Shown one piece after another: positions 8,863-18,611 of a DNA stretch of 64,000 nt. Position 1 is the first letter of the stretch; every line of letters begins with the position of its first letter. The stretch spans positions 1,847,131-1,911,130 of the forward strand of contig JAOSJT010000001.1 in assembly GCA_027493955.1 (NCBI GenBank), in the 5' to 3' direction. The notes below the pieces were generated by a model that was not told where the DNA came from, ran no database searches, and worked only from the letters and a program-made list of their open reading frames with translations. Both the position numbers and the translations under genes were made by a program. Source of the stretch: Bacteroidia bacterium. GTDB lineage: Bacteria > Bacteroidota > Ignavibacteria > SZUA-365.

Positions 8863-9136
8863 CGGCGATAGGCCTGGCACGATGTTAGTGTCGTTTGATG
8901 CTGGAACTCCGGGAAGCACGCACATTTCAGTGTAACTACGTAGGGATTTACGTACCTCCACTCATTGAGCTTGCGGGATGAATCAGGTAGTTTTCTGCTG
9001 CACAACCCGCATCGATCCCGGCAACCTCCATTGCCGAACCTTATGGCGCCAGGCGTCACCGCATGCATGCGGGCAATGCAACACGTGAAGTCAGACATCA
9101 TTTTTCTTACGCATTGCACAGCAGGAGGACAAGACA

Positions 9137-12118
9137 ATGAAACGGTTCCATTTTTCGATTATGACAGCGATACTGCTCATCTCTTCGGTGGTAGAGATGT
9201 ACGCGTCCGGTCCCGACCGTGCCTCGCAGTCACTCGCGAATACAGGGATCCGATTCCAGGAAAACCGCGGGCAAATTGTTGATTCCGAAGGACGAGCGCG
9301 CCACGACATCGCCTTCATTGCGGAGGCACCAGGAGTGCGTATGTATTTTCGCATTGACGGAATCAGCTATGTCTTCAGCGAGACAAGCCTTAACCTCGCC
9401 GAAGCTCCTCATGAGGGTGCGCCGGTGACCTTCGCCAAAAGCAGCACAGCTGCTGAATCAAAGCTCTATCGCATGGATATGACATTCCCGGGCAGCAATC
9501 CGAACACGCGTCTGCGCGTCGGCGATGTGTACCCGGGGTATGTGAATTACTACCTCCCCCACTGCCCGCAGGGTATCACGGGTGTCAAAGAGTACGGTCG
9601 TATCGTGTATGAGAATATCTACCGGCACATCGACCTGGAACTCCTCAGTAGCGGCGGAAAGATCAAATACAACTTCGTTGTGCGTCCCGGCGGGCTGGTG
9701 AGCGACATACGTATGCACTATGATGGCTCCATCGAAACCGCGCTGACACAGGCAGGGCTACTGCAAATCGCAACGCCCCTCGGCCGCATCGAAGAAGCCG
9801 CTCCGTACAGCTACGTTGGCCGTGAAGAAAACGAAGTGCAATCACGATTTATTCAAGACGGCAACACCGTGGGCTTCGAGGTGGATGCGTATGATCGTTG
9901 GCAGACGCTCGTCATCGATCCCTGGGCGACCTATTATGGGGGAAGCGCAGGAGACGGAGCGTATGAAATTGTCGTCGACGAATACGGAAATGTCATTATT
10001 GCCGGAAACACAAGCAGTCTGAATCTCCCGGTCAGCACGGGTCTGCAGACGGTACTTGCCGGCGGATCCGATGCGTTTGTGACGAAGTTTGACAACGCGG
10101 GACAGCGCGTCTGGGCGACGTACTATGGAGGCAGCGGTAATGATGGGGCTGCCAGCATCTCGTGGAATACGAACGGGAAATGCACTATCGTCGGCACCAC
10201 CTACAGCAGCAATCTCCCCGGAACGTCAGGATCCTATCAGCCGCTGTACAAGGGTAACGGCGATGCCTACCTCGCACAGTTCAGTTCCGCCGGAGTGCTT
10301 CTGTGGGCGACCTATTACGGCGGCACAAAGGTGGAGCAGATGCCCTGTGCCGCCACGGATGCCAACGGCAACATTTTTCTTGCCCTTCAGTCCGGCAGCA
10401 AGGGCATGCCTCTCACGCCCGGCGTGTTTTCCGTGAGCGGTGGTCTGAACCTCGTAAAGTTCAGCGAGAGCGGCACCTTGCTCTGGGCCACGCAGCATGG
10501 CAGCGGAACACCGTGGGACGGCATCGCCACCGACGTGTACGGCAACATTCTCGTCACGGGTATGGCGCCCAGCGGATTTCCGGTGTCAAGCGGAGCGTGG
10601 CAATCCACCTGCGCCGGAGGCAATGACGCCTTTATCCTCAAGTACAGCGGAAGCGGTGCGCGGCTGTGGTCAACATATTACGGAGGAAGCAGCAACGACT
10701 GGGCGCGCGGGCTAGCGACCGACGGAAACGGTGATGTTGTGATCACCGGCTACACGTACAGCACGGATCTACCCGTTTCTCCCACTGCATTCCAGACCTA
10801 CCATGCCGGAGGTGGGATGTATGACCAGGATGCCTATCTCGCGAAGTTTTCCGCCTCGGGACAGCACCTGTGGTCCACATACTACGGAGGAAGCAGCTAC
10901 GACTATGGATTCGCAGTGACAACAGATCTGAACAATAGCATCACGTTCGCCGGAAGCACCAGCAGTGCGCAGTTTCCGGTTTCTCCCGGAGCATTCCAGG
11001 GGTCGATCCAAGGAATGCGAGATGGCTTTGTTGTCCAGTTCAGCAGCGCTGGAAGCAGAAATTGGGCGACGTTTTTCGGAGGCAGCAATGACGAGACAGT
11101 GTATGGTATTGTTTCTGACGCAGCGGCCGCGTTGTACTTTACGGGAAACACGTACAGCACCGATTTCCCGACTCTGAATCCATCTCAGCCGGTAAATGCA
11201 GGTCAAGCGGACGCCTTCATCGCACAGCTCAACTCGAGCGGCCTCATTCCCGGCTACAATGCCCCACCTGTTGCGGTGATGGCTGCAGTTCCGACACAGG
11301 GTAAAGCTCCGCTGGCGGTGAACTTCAGTTCCGCCGGTTCGTATGATCCGGACGGCACGATCACAGCATATTCCTGGGATTTCGGCGACGGAGGCAGCTC
11401 TAATCTGGAGCACCCGTCTCATGACTACCTGACTCCCGGCGTCTATACCGCCGTGTTGATGGTGACGGACAATGGCAACGCGACCGCGAGTGCGAGTACG
11501 ACGGTTACTGTCACCTCGGCCTCCGCATACCTCTATGTGCATGATCAGACGGTCACCCGCGTCAAGGCAGGAAACAAGTGGAAAGGCCGGGATCTGATCA
11601 CCATTTATGATGGAGCGAATCAGCCCGCGTCCGGTGCGGTGGTGACCGCCAGCTACAGCGGGCCGAACAGCGGAACGGCAACGGGAACGACAGCCAGCAA
11701 CGGAACAGTAATGCTCGAAACAGCGCCCATAGCCAATCCTGCGGGCATTTGGTGCTTCACCGTCACCAACGCCCAGAAAAGCGGCTATACGTATAATTCC
11801 GGCATCGGTGTGCCCAGCGCCTGTGAAGTGGCACCGAAAGTGAGCACGTCCATCCCATCCACGATTGATGTCAGCGTGGATCCTAATCCCTTCAATCCTT
11901 CGACGACCCTCACATACAGTATACCAGACGACGGCTTTGTCCTACTGAAAGTTTTTAATGTGAGCGGACAGGTTGTATCAGTTTTGGTGAAGGAGAAGAA
12001 AGCACCAGGGACATACTCCGTTGTCTTCAATGGTGCTCATCTGCCGAGTGGACTCTACCTCTACCGTCTTGAAGCAGACGACCAGACTTGTGTTGGCCGG
12101 ATGATTCTGATCAAGTAG
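9137..12118 (+). CDS. Secreted SBBP-repeat / PKD-domain protein with T9SS sorting domain
   Basis: This 993-aa exported protein has a signal peptide (about 1-23), then a beta-rich N-terminal domain (about 35-255) containing ENRGQ and ending in VIDPWATYYGG. That layout is usual for the domain that precedes SBBP repeats. Seven SBBP-type repeats follow (W-A/S-T-Y-Y-G-G-S spaced about 55-60 residues, about 257-690), forming a likely beta-propeller. Next come a PKD domain near 711-800 (WDFGDGGSS), an Ig-like segment, and a C-terminal type IX sorting domain (about 910-993) with DPNPFNPSTTLTYSIP and LPSGLYLYRLEA. It is probably surface-attached or released. The ligand is unknown. The ribosome-binding site GCAGGAGGACAAG is strong. 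A paralogue lies at 60445-63300. Confidence 0.93.
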   Translation: MKRFHFSIMTAILLISSVVEMYASGPDRASQSLANTGIRFQENRGQIVDSEGRARHDIAFIAEAPGVRMYFRIDGISYVFSETSLNLAEAPHEGAPVTFAKSSTAAESKLYRMDMTFPGSNPNTRLRVGDVYPGYVNYYLPHCPQGITGVKEYGRIVYENIYRHIDLELLSSGGKIKYNFVVRPGGLVSDIRMHYDGSIETALTQAGLLQIATPLGRIEEAAPYSYVGREENEVQSRFIQDGNTVGFEVDAYDRWQTLVIDPWATYYGGSAGDGAYEIVVDEYGNVIIAGNTSSLNLPVSTGLQTVLAGGSDAFVTKFDNAGQRVWATYYGGSGNDGAASISWNTNGKCTIVGTTYSSNLPGTSGSYQPLYKGNGDAYLAQFSSAGVLLWATYYGGTKVEQMPCAATDANGNIFLALQSGSKGMPLTPGVFSVSGGLNLVKFSESGTLLWATQHGSGTPWDGIATDVYGNILVTGMAPSGFPVSSGAWQSTCAGGNDAFILKYSGSGARLWSTYYGGSSNDWARGLATDGNGDVVITGYTYSTDLPVSPTAFQTYHAGGGMYDQDAYLAKFSASGQHLWSTYYGGSSYDYGFAVTTDLNNSITFAGSTSSAQFPVSPGAFQGSIQGMRDGFVVQFSSAGSRNWATFFGGSNDETVYGIVSDAAAALYFTGNTYSTDFPTLNPSQPVNAGQADAFIAQLNSSGLIPGYNAPPVAVMAAVPTQGKAPLAVNFSSAGSYDPDGTITAYSWDFGDGGSSNLEHPSHDYLTPGVYTAVLMVTDNGNATASASTTVTVTSASAYLYVHDQTVTRVKAGNKWKGRDLITIYDGANQPASGAVVTASYSGPNSGTATGTTASNGTVMLETAPIANPAGIWCFTVTNAQKSGYTYNSGIGVPSACEVAPKVSTSIPSTIDVSVDPNPFNPSTTLTYSIPDDGFVLLKVFNVSGQVVSVLVKEKKAPGTYSVVFNGAHLPSGLYLYRLEADDQTCVGRMILIK

Positions 12119-12128
12119 GCAAACAGTA

Positions 12129-12158
12129 TGCGGGTTGGGAAGCAATTCCCAACCCGCA
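12129..12158 (+). terminator. Hairpin terminator without T-tract after the SBBP gene
   Basis: There is a perfect 13-bp stem (TGCGGGTTGGGAA with its complement) closed by a GCAA tetraloop, starting 11 bp after the stop codon. The downstream bases are not T-rich, so it may act as an RNA 3'-end stabiliser as much as a terminator. Confidence 0.65.
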
Positions 12159-12217
12159 CGATCCTATTCAAGATGGCCATAAATAACTGACTTTACGACT
12201 ATAACCGATAACGAGGC

Positions 12218-14026
12218 ATGGTTATGATATACTCCATAATTAATATTCACAACACGATAGCAAGAGCAATGAACATACGAAACAGAGTTCTCACATTGCT
12301 CATATTGACGACTCTGACATCATTGGTCGCAACACAGGACTGTTGGTCACAATCCGTAGCTGGTGGCGGGGCTCATTCTCTCGTGTTGTACCCGACTGGT
12401 GCCGTTTCTGCAACCGGACTGAACGACTGGGGGCAACTCGGCGATGGATCGACAACAAACAGAACGACACTTGTTCGGGTAACCGAGCTTAATGGCGTAA
12501 CCGCCGTTTCAGCTGGTCAACATTTTTCTCTTGCCTTGAAAGAGAATGGGACTGTCTGGGCATGGGGATTGGGTGGACATGGACAACTCGGTGATGGGAC
12601 CCAAACGACAAGGCTTACACCTGTTCAGGTATCTGGGTTATCAGGAGTAACAGCAATTTCCTGCGGTCAGGAGTATTCGCTCGCCTTGAAAAACGACGGG
12701 ACGGTCTGGGCATGGGGATATAATGGAGAAGGCGAGCTCGGTGATGGGAGTACGGTGTGGAGAGTGACGCCCGTACAGGTTTCGGGATTAGCTGGAGTAG
12801 TTGCTATTGCAGGCGGATGGCGCCATTCTCTTGCATTGAAAGATGATGGAACAGTCTGGGCATGGGGGCTGAACACAGATGGACAACTCGGAGATGGCAC
12901 CACGACAACAAAATTGTCTCCCGTACAGGTCGCTGGACTATGTGGAATAACCGCCATATCGGTTGGTTGGACTCATTCACTTGCCGTAAAAGCTGATGGG
13001 ACTGTCTGGGCTTGGGGATTGAATGTGAATGGACAACTCGGCGATGGCACCACCACGACGAGACCGACACCCGTTCAAGTAACTGGGTTATCAGAAATAG
13101 TTGCCACTTCCGCAGGGAGGTATCATTCGCTGGCCAAAAGGGCTGATGGAACAGTTCGAGCGTGGGGAGTAGGTGGGGAACTCGGCGATGGAAGCACAGT
13201 GACGAGGCTGACGCCCGTCCAGGTTCTCGGGTTATCTGGAATAACTTCCATTTCCAGTGGAGCGGAGCATGGCCTTGCAATGAAAAATGATGAATCGGTC
13301 TACGCATGGGGAGCGAATTGGTTTGGACAACTCGGTGATGGAACCACAGATTGGAGGTTAACACCGTTTCAAATGATTCCTACCGTCGATGCAGGGCCCG
13401 ATTTGACACTAACTTTGGGCTATGGAGATCAATCCAAGACGATCACGGCGGTCGCATCTGGCGGCACGCCCCCCTACAGCTACATGTGGTCCACGAACCA
13501 GACCACAGCTTCAATTACTGTTTCTCCTATGCTCACCACAGTCTATACTGTGACAATCACTGATGCGAGCAACCGGACGGCAACAGACAACGTGACAGTG
13601 ACCGTGATTGACTGGCGTTGTGGGATTCAGAACAACAAAGTCAAGATCTGTCACAATGGTCATGAGATATGCGTCGATGCGAGTGCCGTGCCTGCACATC
13701 TCGAACATGGAGACAACCTTGGTAGCTGTCAAACACCAAAAGTTGAGTCTAACACCAATACATCTAATTTTTTCCTCTCCCAAAACTTCCCCAACCCCTT
13801 CAACCCAACCACCACGATCAGCTACAGCCTACCGGAGCGCGCCGTCGTGCAGCTTCGCGTCTATGACCTCATCGGGCGCGAAATTGCTGTGCTGGTCAAT
13901 GGAGAGCGGGAGGCCGGTGTGCATACTGTGTTGTTCGACGCCCACGCACTTGATGCAGGCGTATATTTCTATCGGCTCTTTGCCGGCAATGAGGTGCTCT
14001 CGGGAGCGATGACGCTGGTGAAGTAA
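12218..14026 (+). CDS. Secreted RCC1-repeat (beta-propeller) protein with T9SS sorting domain
   Basis: This 602-aa exported protein contains seven consecutive RCC1-type repeats of about 50 residues, each with GQLGDG or GELGDG and most with TVWAWG. Seven copies are the number needed to close an RCC1 seven-bladed propeller. After the propeller come a SprB/PKD-like domain (about 390-465), a short cysteine motif ICHNGHEICV...AHLEHGD...C, and a type IX sorting domain (NFPNPFNPTTTISYSLP...GVYFYRLF). Two starts are possible: ATG 12218, with ACGAGG just upstream, or ATG 12269, which begins directly at a classic signal peptide (MNIRNRVLTLLILTTL) but has a poor ribosome-binding site. The upstream start is kept. 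RCC1 proteins often bind proteins, so an adhesive role is possible but unproven. Confidence 0.9.
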   Translation: MVMIYSIINIHNTIARAMNIRNRVLTLLILTTLTSLVATQDCWSQSVAGGGAHSLVLYPTGAVSATGLNDWGQLGDGSTTNRTTLVRVTELNGVTAVSAGQHFSLALKENGTVWAWGLGGHGQLGDGTQTTRLTPVQVSGLSGVTAISCGQEYSLALKNDGTVWAWGYNGEGELGDGSTVWRVTPVQVSGLAGVVAIAGGWRHSLALKDDGTVWAWGLNTDGQLGDGTTTTKLSPVQVAGLCGITAISVGWTHSLAVKADGTVWAWGLNVNGQLGDGTTTTRPTPVQVTGLSEIVATSAGRYHSLAKRADGTVRAWGVGGELGDGSTVTRLTPVQVLGLSGITSISSGAEHGLAMKNDESVYAWGANWFGQLGDGTTDWRLTPFQMIPTVDAGPDLTLTLGYGDQSKTITAVASGGTPPYSYMWSTNQTTASITVSPMLTTVYTVTITDASNRTATDNVTVTVIDWRCGIQNNKVKICHNGHEICVDASAVPAHLEHGDNLGSCQTPKVESNTNTSNFFLSQNFPNPFNPTTTISYSLPERAVVQLRVYDLIGREIAVLVNGEREAGVHTVLFDAHALDAGVYFYRLFAGNEVLSGAMTLVK

Positions 14027-14156
14027 GAGAAGCGTCCTCAGCGAGACCAGGAATAATTGAAGGAAAGAGGAGACGGTCTTGATATTCGGAATTACAAACC
14101 GTATGTTACGGCCGTACTCCCCTTTTCTCCATACGAACCGACGAACGGTGACAGCC

Positions 14157-17100
14157 ATGAAAACGAGGTTGTTCTACTGGGGCGCTTTCTCCTTCCTGGT
14201 CCTGTGGCTGATGAGCAGTGTGCTTTGCGCTCAGCAAGCGAAAATTGACAGTCTCCATGCCTGCTTGTCCTCCAAACAACTCCCAAGTGAAATCAGGGTT
14301 CGGTTACTCTTGGAACTTTCGGAACTCGTGAACAGGACCGATCCGGAATATTCATTTTCACTGGCGAAGCAAGCCCTACCCATCGCACGGAAAATCAGGG
14401 ATGCAAGAATTGAAGCTCGGTCTCTATACCTGATGGGCTATTGCCGTCTCGTACTGAGCCAATTGAACAGTGCAACGGAACTCATCAATTCCAGCATGGC
14501 GATCAGCACAAGAATCAGGAACTATGCTGCTATGGCAGATGCTCTTCGGTGTCTTGGCTACATTGAAAAACGAAAGGGCAATCAGGATAAATACGTTACA
14601 TACCTCAAACGTTCGCTGTCCGTGTGCGAACAGCACGGGTATACCAAAGGGGCGGCCCAGGTCCTGATGAATCTGGGCTTCGCAGCAATCGGAGCTGAAG
14701 CATTGGGCTACTTTGAGCGCAGCTATGAGAAATTTCATCAGCTGAACGATATTCACTCGATCCTTAGTGTGTTACACGTGCTCGGCGGGGGATACTATGA
14801 TTTGCAGGAATACGAGCGCGCCGAGCAATGGTTGCTCAAAGCCCCACCGCTCATCCCTCTTGCGGGCGACGACCGACTTGTAGCGGGCTGTTATGAATTG
14901 CTCGCCATGACGCATCAGCAGCTGGGAAAAATCCAGACTGCGCGGACCTATTTCTCGAACGCTGTGGATCATGCACGCTTGTCGGATGACCGGAATCTAT
15001 TCGCCGAATGTCTACAGAAAGCGGGTGTCGTAGAATACGACGCCGGCTTTCAAGTGATCGCTCTCAGATATTTCTCTGAGGCAAGAGAGGTATTCAGCCT
15101 TCTGAACGATTCCGCCCGGCTGTGCGAATTACTTGTAAATGTGGCGAATTGTCATGAACGCCTCGGGAAAAATGATTCCGCCATTTCGAACTATAAGAAG
15201 GGACAGAGCATAGCGAGCAGTATCGGACATATCCCTGCTCTTCTCGGAGCCCTGGAGGGTATGAGTCTCGTATACAAAAACCTGGGTGCCGCTGAAAAAG
15301 CACATGAAATGGACAAGCAGCGCCTGACGATCTATGAGAATTCTGGCGAAAGCTCGGAATGGAGTGCAAGGCAAATCGCGGGGATATATCATGACTTCGG
15401 TTTGTACTTTGAGCTCCGCGGAAGCAATGATGAAGCACACCGGCACTATGAACGCGCCTTGAAAGTGCTCTCGGATGCGAAGATAAAGGATGGTATGGCA
15501 CAGCTCTATTCAAGTATCGGCGGTCTTTATGAAAAGACCGGCAATCCAAGAGCTGCACTGGAAGCATACAGCACTGGCCTCGCCATTGCCGAGAATACCG
15601 GTGAGTTTGCTTCACAGGTCACACACCTCACCAATATCGGTTTGCTCCATCTGGGAGAGGATCGGCTGGATGAATGTTTGAAATATCTGAAGAGGAGCAT
15701 CGACTTGAATTCCATGCTTGGTAATCCAAAGGGCTTTGTCTATGCTTATGTCAATATGGGACTCGCGTACAGACGGCTCGGGAAATTGGACCTTGCGATG
15801 GATTATTATCTGCGTGGCCTGGATCAGGCACGTTCCGTCGGGGAGCAATATGCTCTTGCCTGGGCTCTCCACCGCGTCGCGGAATGTTACCTGTCACTCG
15901 AAGATTACCACCGTGCCATCAAGCATATCGAAGAATGTCGCAGCATCGTAGAGAACAGATTTGACCGTAGTTGGCTTGCCGAAGTGCTGGGTACAGCCGC
16001 CTTGGCATATCGGCATCTACATGAATTTGACAAGGCACAGCAGTATGTCCAACGCAGTCTGGAGATTCATAAGATGATCGGGAGCACGGAGGGTATCGGA
16101 AAGGATAACTTCATCATCGGATTGATTCACGCGCAGCGACGGCAGTTCGACGAGGCGCTACCCTACTTCGATGCGGCTGAAAAGTTGGGGGCGCAGACGA
16201 CTCAATATGCGAGTGTTGCGGAGGCTCGTTTGAACATCGGTTTGTGTCATCTTGCACGCCACCGCTATGAGCAGGCTCGGGATCATTTGATGCAAGCTCT
16301 CTCCATGGCTGAGTTATGCAATCGGATTGAAGTCAAGCGAGATGCATGCAAGGGGCTGAGTGACGCCGCACACGCGAACGGTGATCATGTCGCAGCCTTC
16401 AAATATCACGTGCGTTTTACAGCATTGAGGGATTCGGTTCTCAGAGAGCAAAATCGACAGAGTATCAACGAGATTACGGCACGTTACGAATTTGATTTGA
16501 AGAATCAGAGGATTACGATACTTGAGCAAGAACAGTCCCTACAGAAGTCCGAGCTAGCCAGACAAGCAGAGTCGCTTCGCCTTAAGGCGCTTGAGATGGA
16601 GCGCATGCGTCAGCGTAACCAGCTGATCACACGGCAACACGAACTTGATCTTCTGCAACTCGAAAAACAGCGCCAAGACCATCTATTGACAACTACACAG
16701 CTCGATCTGGAACGTGAAACCAGAGTTCGGAGGGAAAAAGATGTCATCCTCATTTCGAATGAGAGATCATATAACGCATCGCTAGCTCATTCTGCCAGAC
16801 AGGTAAAGAACATGCTCCTGATACTTCTTCTGCTGCTCCTCGTCATCTCCTACCTCACCTTCAAACGCATACGTGCGAAAAAAGTGGAAGCCGCGCTGCG
16901 TGCCGAAGCGGCGGAAGTCCGCGAGTTGGCCGCACGCACCGAGCTGGAGCGTAAGGAAAGTGAATTTCAGAAACTGTATACCAGCAGACTGATCGAAATC
17001 GAGGAACAGGAGAGACGGAGACTCGCCGGCGAATTGCACGACGGCCTCGGACAGGAATTGCTCGTCATTGAAAACCAGGCCGAGCTTGCACTGATCGATT

Positions 17101-17654
17101 ATAACGTCCTTTCGGCCCGCGAGAGCCTGGCCAGCATTGCTGAACGAGCCAAGAACGTCATCGTGGAGGTGCGTCGGGTTTCACGGAACCTGCGTCCTGT
17201 ACAGCTCGAACGCGCCGGACTCACCGAAACAGTGAGAGACACCCTGCACCGCATTGAAGCATCGACAGGGCTGCATATACAAACCGATATAGAGAACATG
17301 GACGGCTGCTTTTCCCAGGACAAGGAAATTCATCTCTTCCGCATCGTCCAGGAAAGCATCAGCAACATCCTCAGCCACTCGCATGCGGATGCGGCATCCG
17401 TCAGCGTTTCGCGAAATGATGCGGACGTGCATATCCGAATCGAGGACAATGGCATCGGCTTCGATGTGTCGGCATTGACGATACGGCAGGATTCAGAACG
17501 TGGCTTCGGACTTCACGGAATGAGAGAGCGGGTGGCGATGCTCGGCGGCACTATAGCAATCGTAAGCAACCCGGGACAAGGCACAACAATTGACGTGCGC
17601 ATCCCACTGCCTGTTGATACTGAGCGTATGTACGAGGCGCAGGAGGTAACGTGA
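14157..17654 (+). CDS. TPR-repeat sensor histidine kinase (HisKA_3 / NarL-type)
   Basis: This is a very large sensor kinase (1165 aa). A signal-peptide-like segment (MKTRLFYWGAFSFLVLWL) leads into a long array of tetratricopeptide repeats (about 35-780, periplasmic by topology), then a coiled coil (about 795-880), one transmembrane helix at 886-902 and a cytoplasmic kinase. The HisKA_3 box has ERRRLAGELHDGLGQ with the phospho-acceptor His961. The ATPase has an N-box near 1061 (RIVQESISNILSHSHA) and G-boxes DNGIGF and GFGLHGMRER. HisKA_3 kinases pair with LuxR-type regulators, and one overlaps its 3' end by 4 bp. The start is uncertain: a TTG at 14079 preceded by GAGGAG at ideal spacing would add 26 residues. 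The sensed signal is unknown, probably a protein or peptide bound by the TPRs. Confidence 0.9.
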   Translation: MKTRLFYWGAFSFLVLWLMSSVLCAQQAKIDSLHACLSSKQLPSEIRVRLLLELSELVNRTDPEYSFSLAKQALPIARKIRDARIEARSLYLMGYCRLVLSQLNSATELINSSMAISTRIRNYAAMADALRCLGYIEKRKGNQDKYVTYLKRSLSVCEQHGYTKGAAQVLMNLGFAAIGAEALGYFERSYEKFHQLNDIHSILSVLHVLGGGYYDLQEYERAEQWLLKAPPLIPLAGDDRLVAGCYELLAMTHQQLGKIQTARTYFSNAVDHARLSDDRNLFAECLQKAGVVEYDAGFQVIALRYFSEAREVFSLLNDSARLCELLVNVANCHERLGKNDSAISNYKKGQSIASSIGHIPALLGALEGMSLVYKNLGAAEKAHEMDKQRLTIYENSGESSEWSARQIAGIYHDFGLYFELRGSNDEAHRHYERALKVLSDAKIKDGMAQLYSSIGGLYEKTGNPRAALEAYSTGLAIAENTGEFASQVTHLTNIGLLHLGEDRLDECLKYLKRSIDLNSMLGNPKGFVYAYVNMGLAYRRLGKLDLAMDYYLRGLDQARSVGEQYALAWALHRVAECYLSLEDYHRAIKHIEECRSIVENRFDRSWLAEVLGTAALAYRHLHEFDKAQQYVQRSLEIHKMIGSTEGIGKDNFIIGLIHAQRRQFDEALPYFDAAEKLGAQTTQYASVAEARLNIGLCHLARHRYEQARDHLMQALSMAELCNRIEVKRDACKGLSDAAHANGDHVAAFKYHVRFTALRDSVLREQNRQSINEITARYEFDLKNQRITILEQEQSLQKSELARQAESLRLKALEMERMRQRNQLITRQHELDLLQLEKQRQDHLLTTTQLDLERETRVRREKDVILISNERSYNASLAHSARQVKNMLLILLLLLLVISYLTFKRIRAKKVEAALRAEAAEVRELAARTELERKESEFQKLYTSRLIEIEEQERRRLAGELHDGLGQELLVIENQAELALIDYNVLSARESLASIAERAKNVIVEVRRVSRNLRPVQLERAGLTETVRDTLHRIEASTGLHIQTDIENMDGCFSQDKEIHLFRIVQESISNILSHSHADAASVSVSRNDADVHIRIEDNGIGFDVSALTIRQDSERGFGLHGMRERVAMLGGTIAIVSNPGQGTTIDVRIPLPVDTERMYEAQEVT

Positions 17655-18313
17655 AAACCATGCCTGAAACCATCACTGTGGTGATCGCCGATGATCATCC
17701 GGTATTCCGCAAAGGTCTTTACGATGCAATGATACGAAATATGTCATACAAGATCGTTGGAGAAGCAGCAGACGGCAAAGAGGCGTACCGCCTGATTAAA
17801 AAACTTCTGCCGACGCTCGCAATCCTTGATATCGAAATGCCGGGGCTGAACGGACTCGATGTCGCCCGACGCATCAATGATGAGAATCTACCTGTTCGTG
17901 TAATAATCCTGAGCATGTATGATGAGCAGGCTCTTTTCAACAAAGCCATCGATGCCGGCGTGAAGGGTTATATCCTGAAGGAATCGGCGGTGGGTGACCT
18001 CCTCGCTGGTCTCTCGGTCGTGGCTGAAGGGAAGTACTACTTCAGTCCTACTCTTACGAGTTTTCTTGTGAGAAGAAATCTCGCGCAACAAAGCTCTGAG
18101 AAACCAACAAGAATTGCGGCGAACCTTACCCCGACGGAGCAGGAGATCCTGCATTTGATATCCGAATCATTATCCAGCCGTGAAATCGCAGAGCGGCTGT
18201 ATGTCTCCCTTCGCACCATCGAAACACATCGCTACAACATAAGCCACAAACTCGGGCTAAATGGGAGTTACGCGCTGCTCCGTTTTGCACTTGGTCATAA
18301 AGACGAACTCTGA
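17651..18313 (+). CDS. LuxR/NarL-family response regulator
   Basis: This 220-aa response regulator is the evident partner of the preceding kinase. The receiver domain (about 7-125) has the acidic pair Asp14-Asp15, the phosphorylation site Asp60 in AILDIEMPG, and Lys112 in YILKES. The C-terminal LuxR-type helix-turn-helix (about 150-215) reads LTPTEQEILHLISES...IAERLYVSLRTIETH. It starts at GTG 17651, overlapping the kinase stop as GTGA, after a near-perfect AGGAGGTAAC. It is a transcription factor acting on DNA. The two T9SS cargo genes upstream on the same strand are possible targets by proximity only. Confidence 0.95.
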   Translation: MKTMPETITVVIADDHPVFRKGLYDAMIRNMSYKIVGEAADGKEAYRLIKKLLPTLAILDIEMPGLNGLDVARRINDENLPVRVIILSMYDEQALFNKAIDAGVKGYILKESAVGDLLAGLSVVAEGKYYFSPTLTSFLVRRNLAQQSSEKPTRIAANLTPTEQEILHLISESLSSREIAERLYVSLRTIETHRYNISHKLGLNGSYALLRFALGHKDEL

Positions 18314-18368
18314 CGATTGCGTTATCCCATGAACAACGCGCGTGCTGTGCGTCGACGGCTTCGATTCC

Positions 18369-18611
18369 TCATTTCATACGCCGCTCGATCTCCTGTCCGA
18401 GCATCACCACCAGGCCGGTTGCCACGCCGATACCGCCGAGGATAATGGCGGCAAGCGCGAGCAGACCGAGGCCGATGGGATTGCCGTCCGATGGACCGAA
18501 CTGTATGTACAGCAGCAACGGGAGACAGCCGCCGAGACCGACAACGATGCTCCAGAGCAGGATTTTCAGACCGATGGATTGTTGTCGCACGGAAGCGTTG
18601 TCCTTGCTCAT
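18369..18611 (-). CDS. Small two-helix membrane protein, unknown function
   Basis: This 80-aa protein has two hydrophobic segments (about 15-36 and 45-70) and a charged C-terminus (GQEIERRMK). No family was recognised. The start ATG at 18611 overlaps the stop of the upstream membrane-protein gene as ATGA, so the two are co-translated and probably work together. The open frame could be extended by 13 codons, but into the neighbouring gene. It lies convergent to the response regulator. Confidence 0.65.
   Translation of the reverse strand: MSKDNASVRQQSIGLKILLWSIVVGLGGCLPLLLYIQFGPSDGNPIGLGLLALAAIILGGIGVATGLVVMLGQEIERRMK

Larger units (their letters stand above)
8531..9136. other. Intergenic region between two divergent transcription units
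   Basis: This stretch has no convincing gene. It holds the two candidate promoters and an 18-bp symmetrical sequence at 8937-8954, in which TACGTA occurs twice around the 6-bp centre GGGATT. Because TACGTA is itself palindromic, this could be an operator. A strong AGGAGG ribosome-binding site for the next gene lies at about 9122. Confidence 0.5.
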
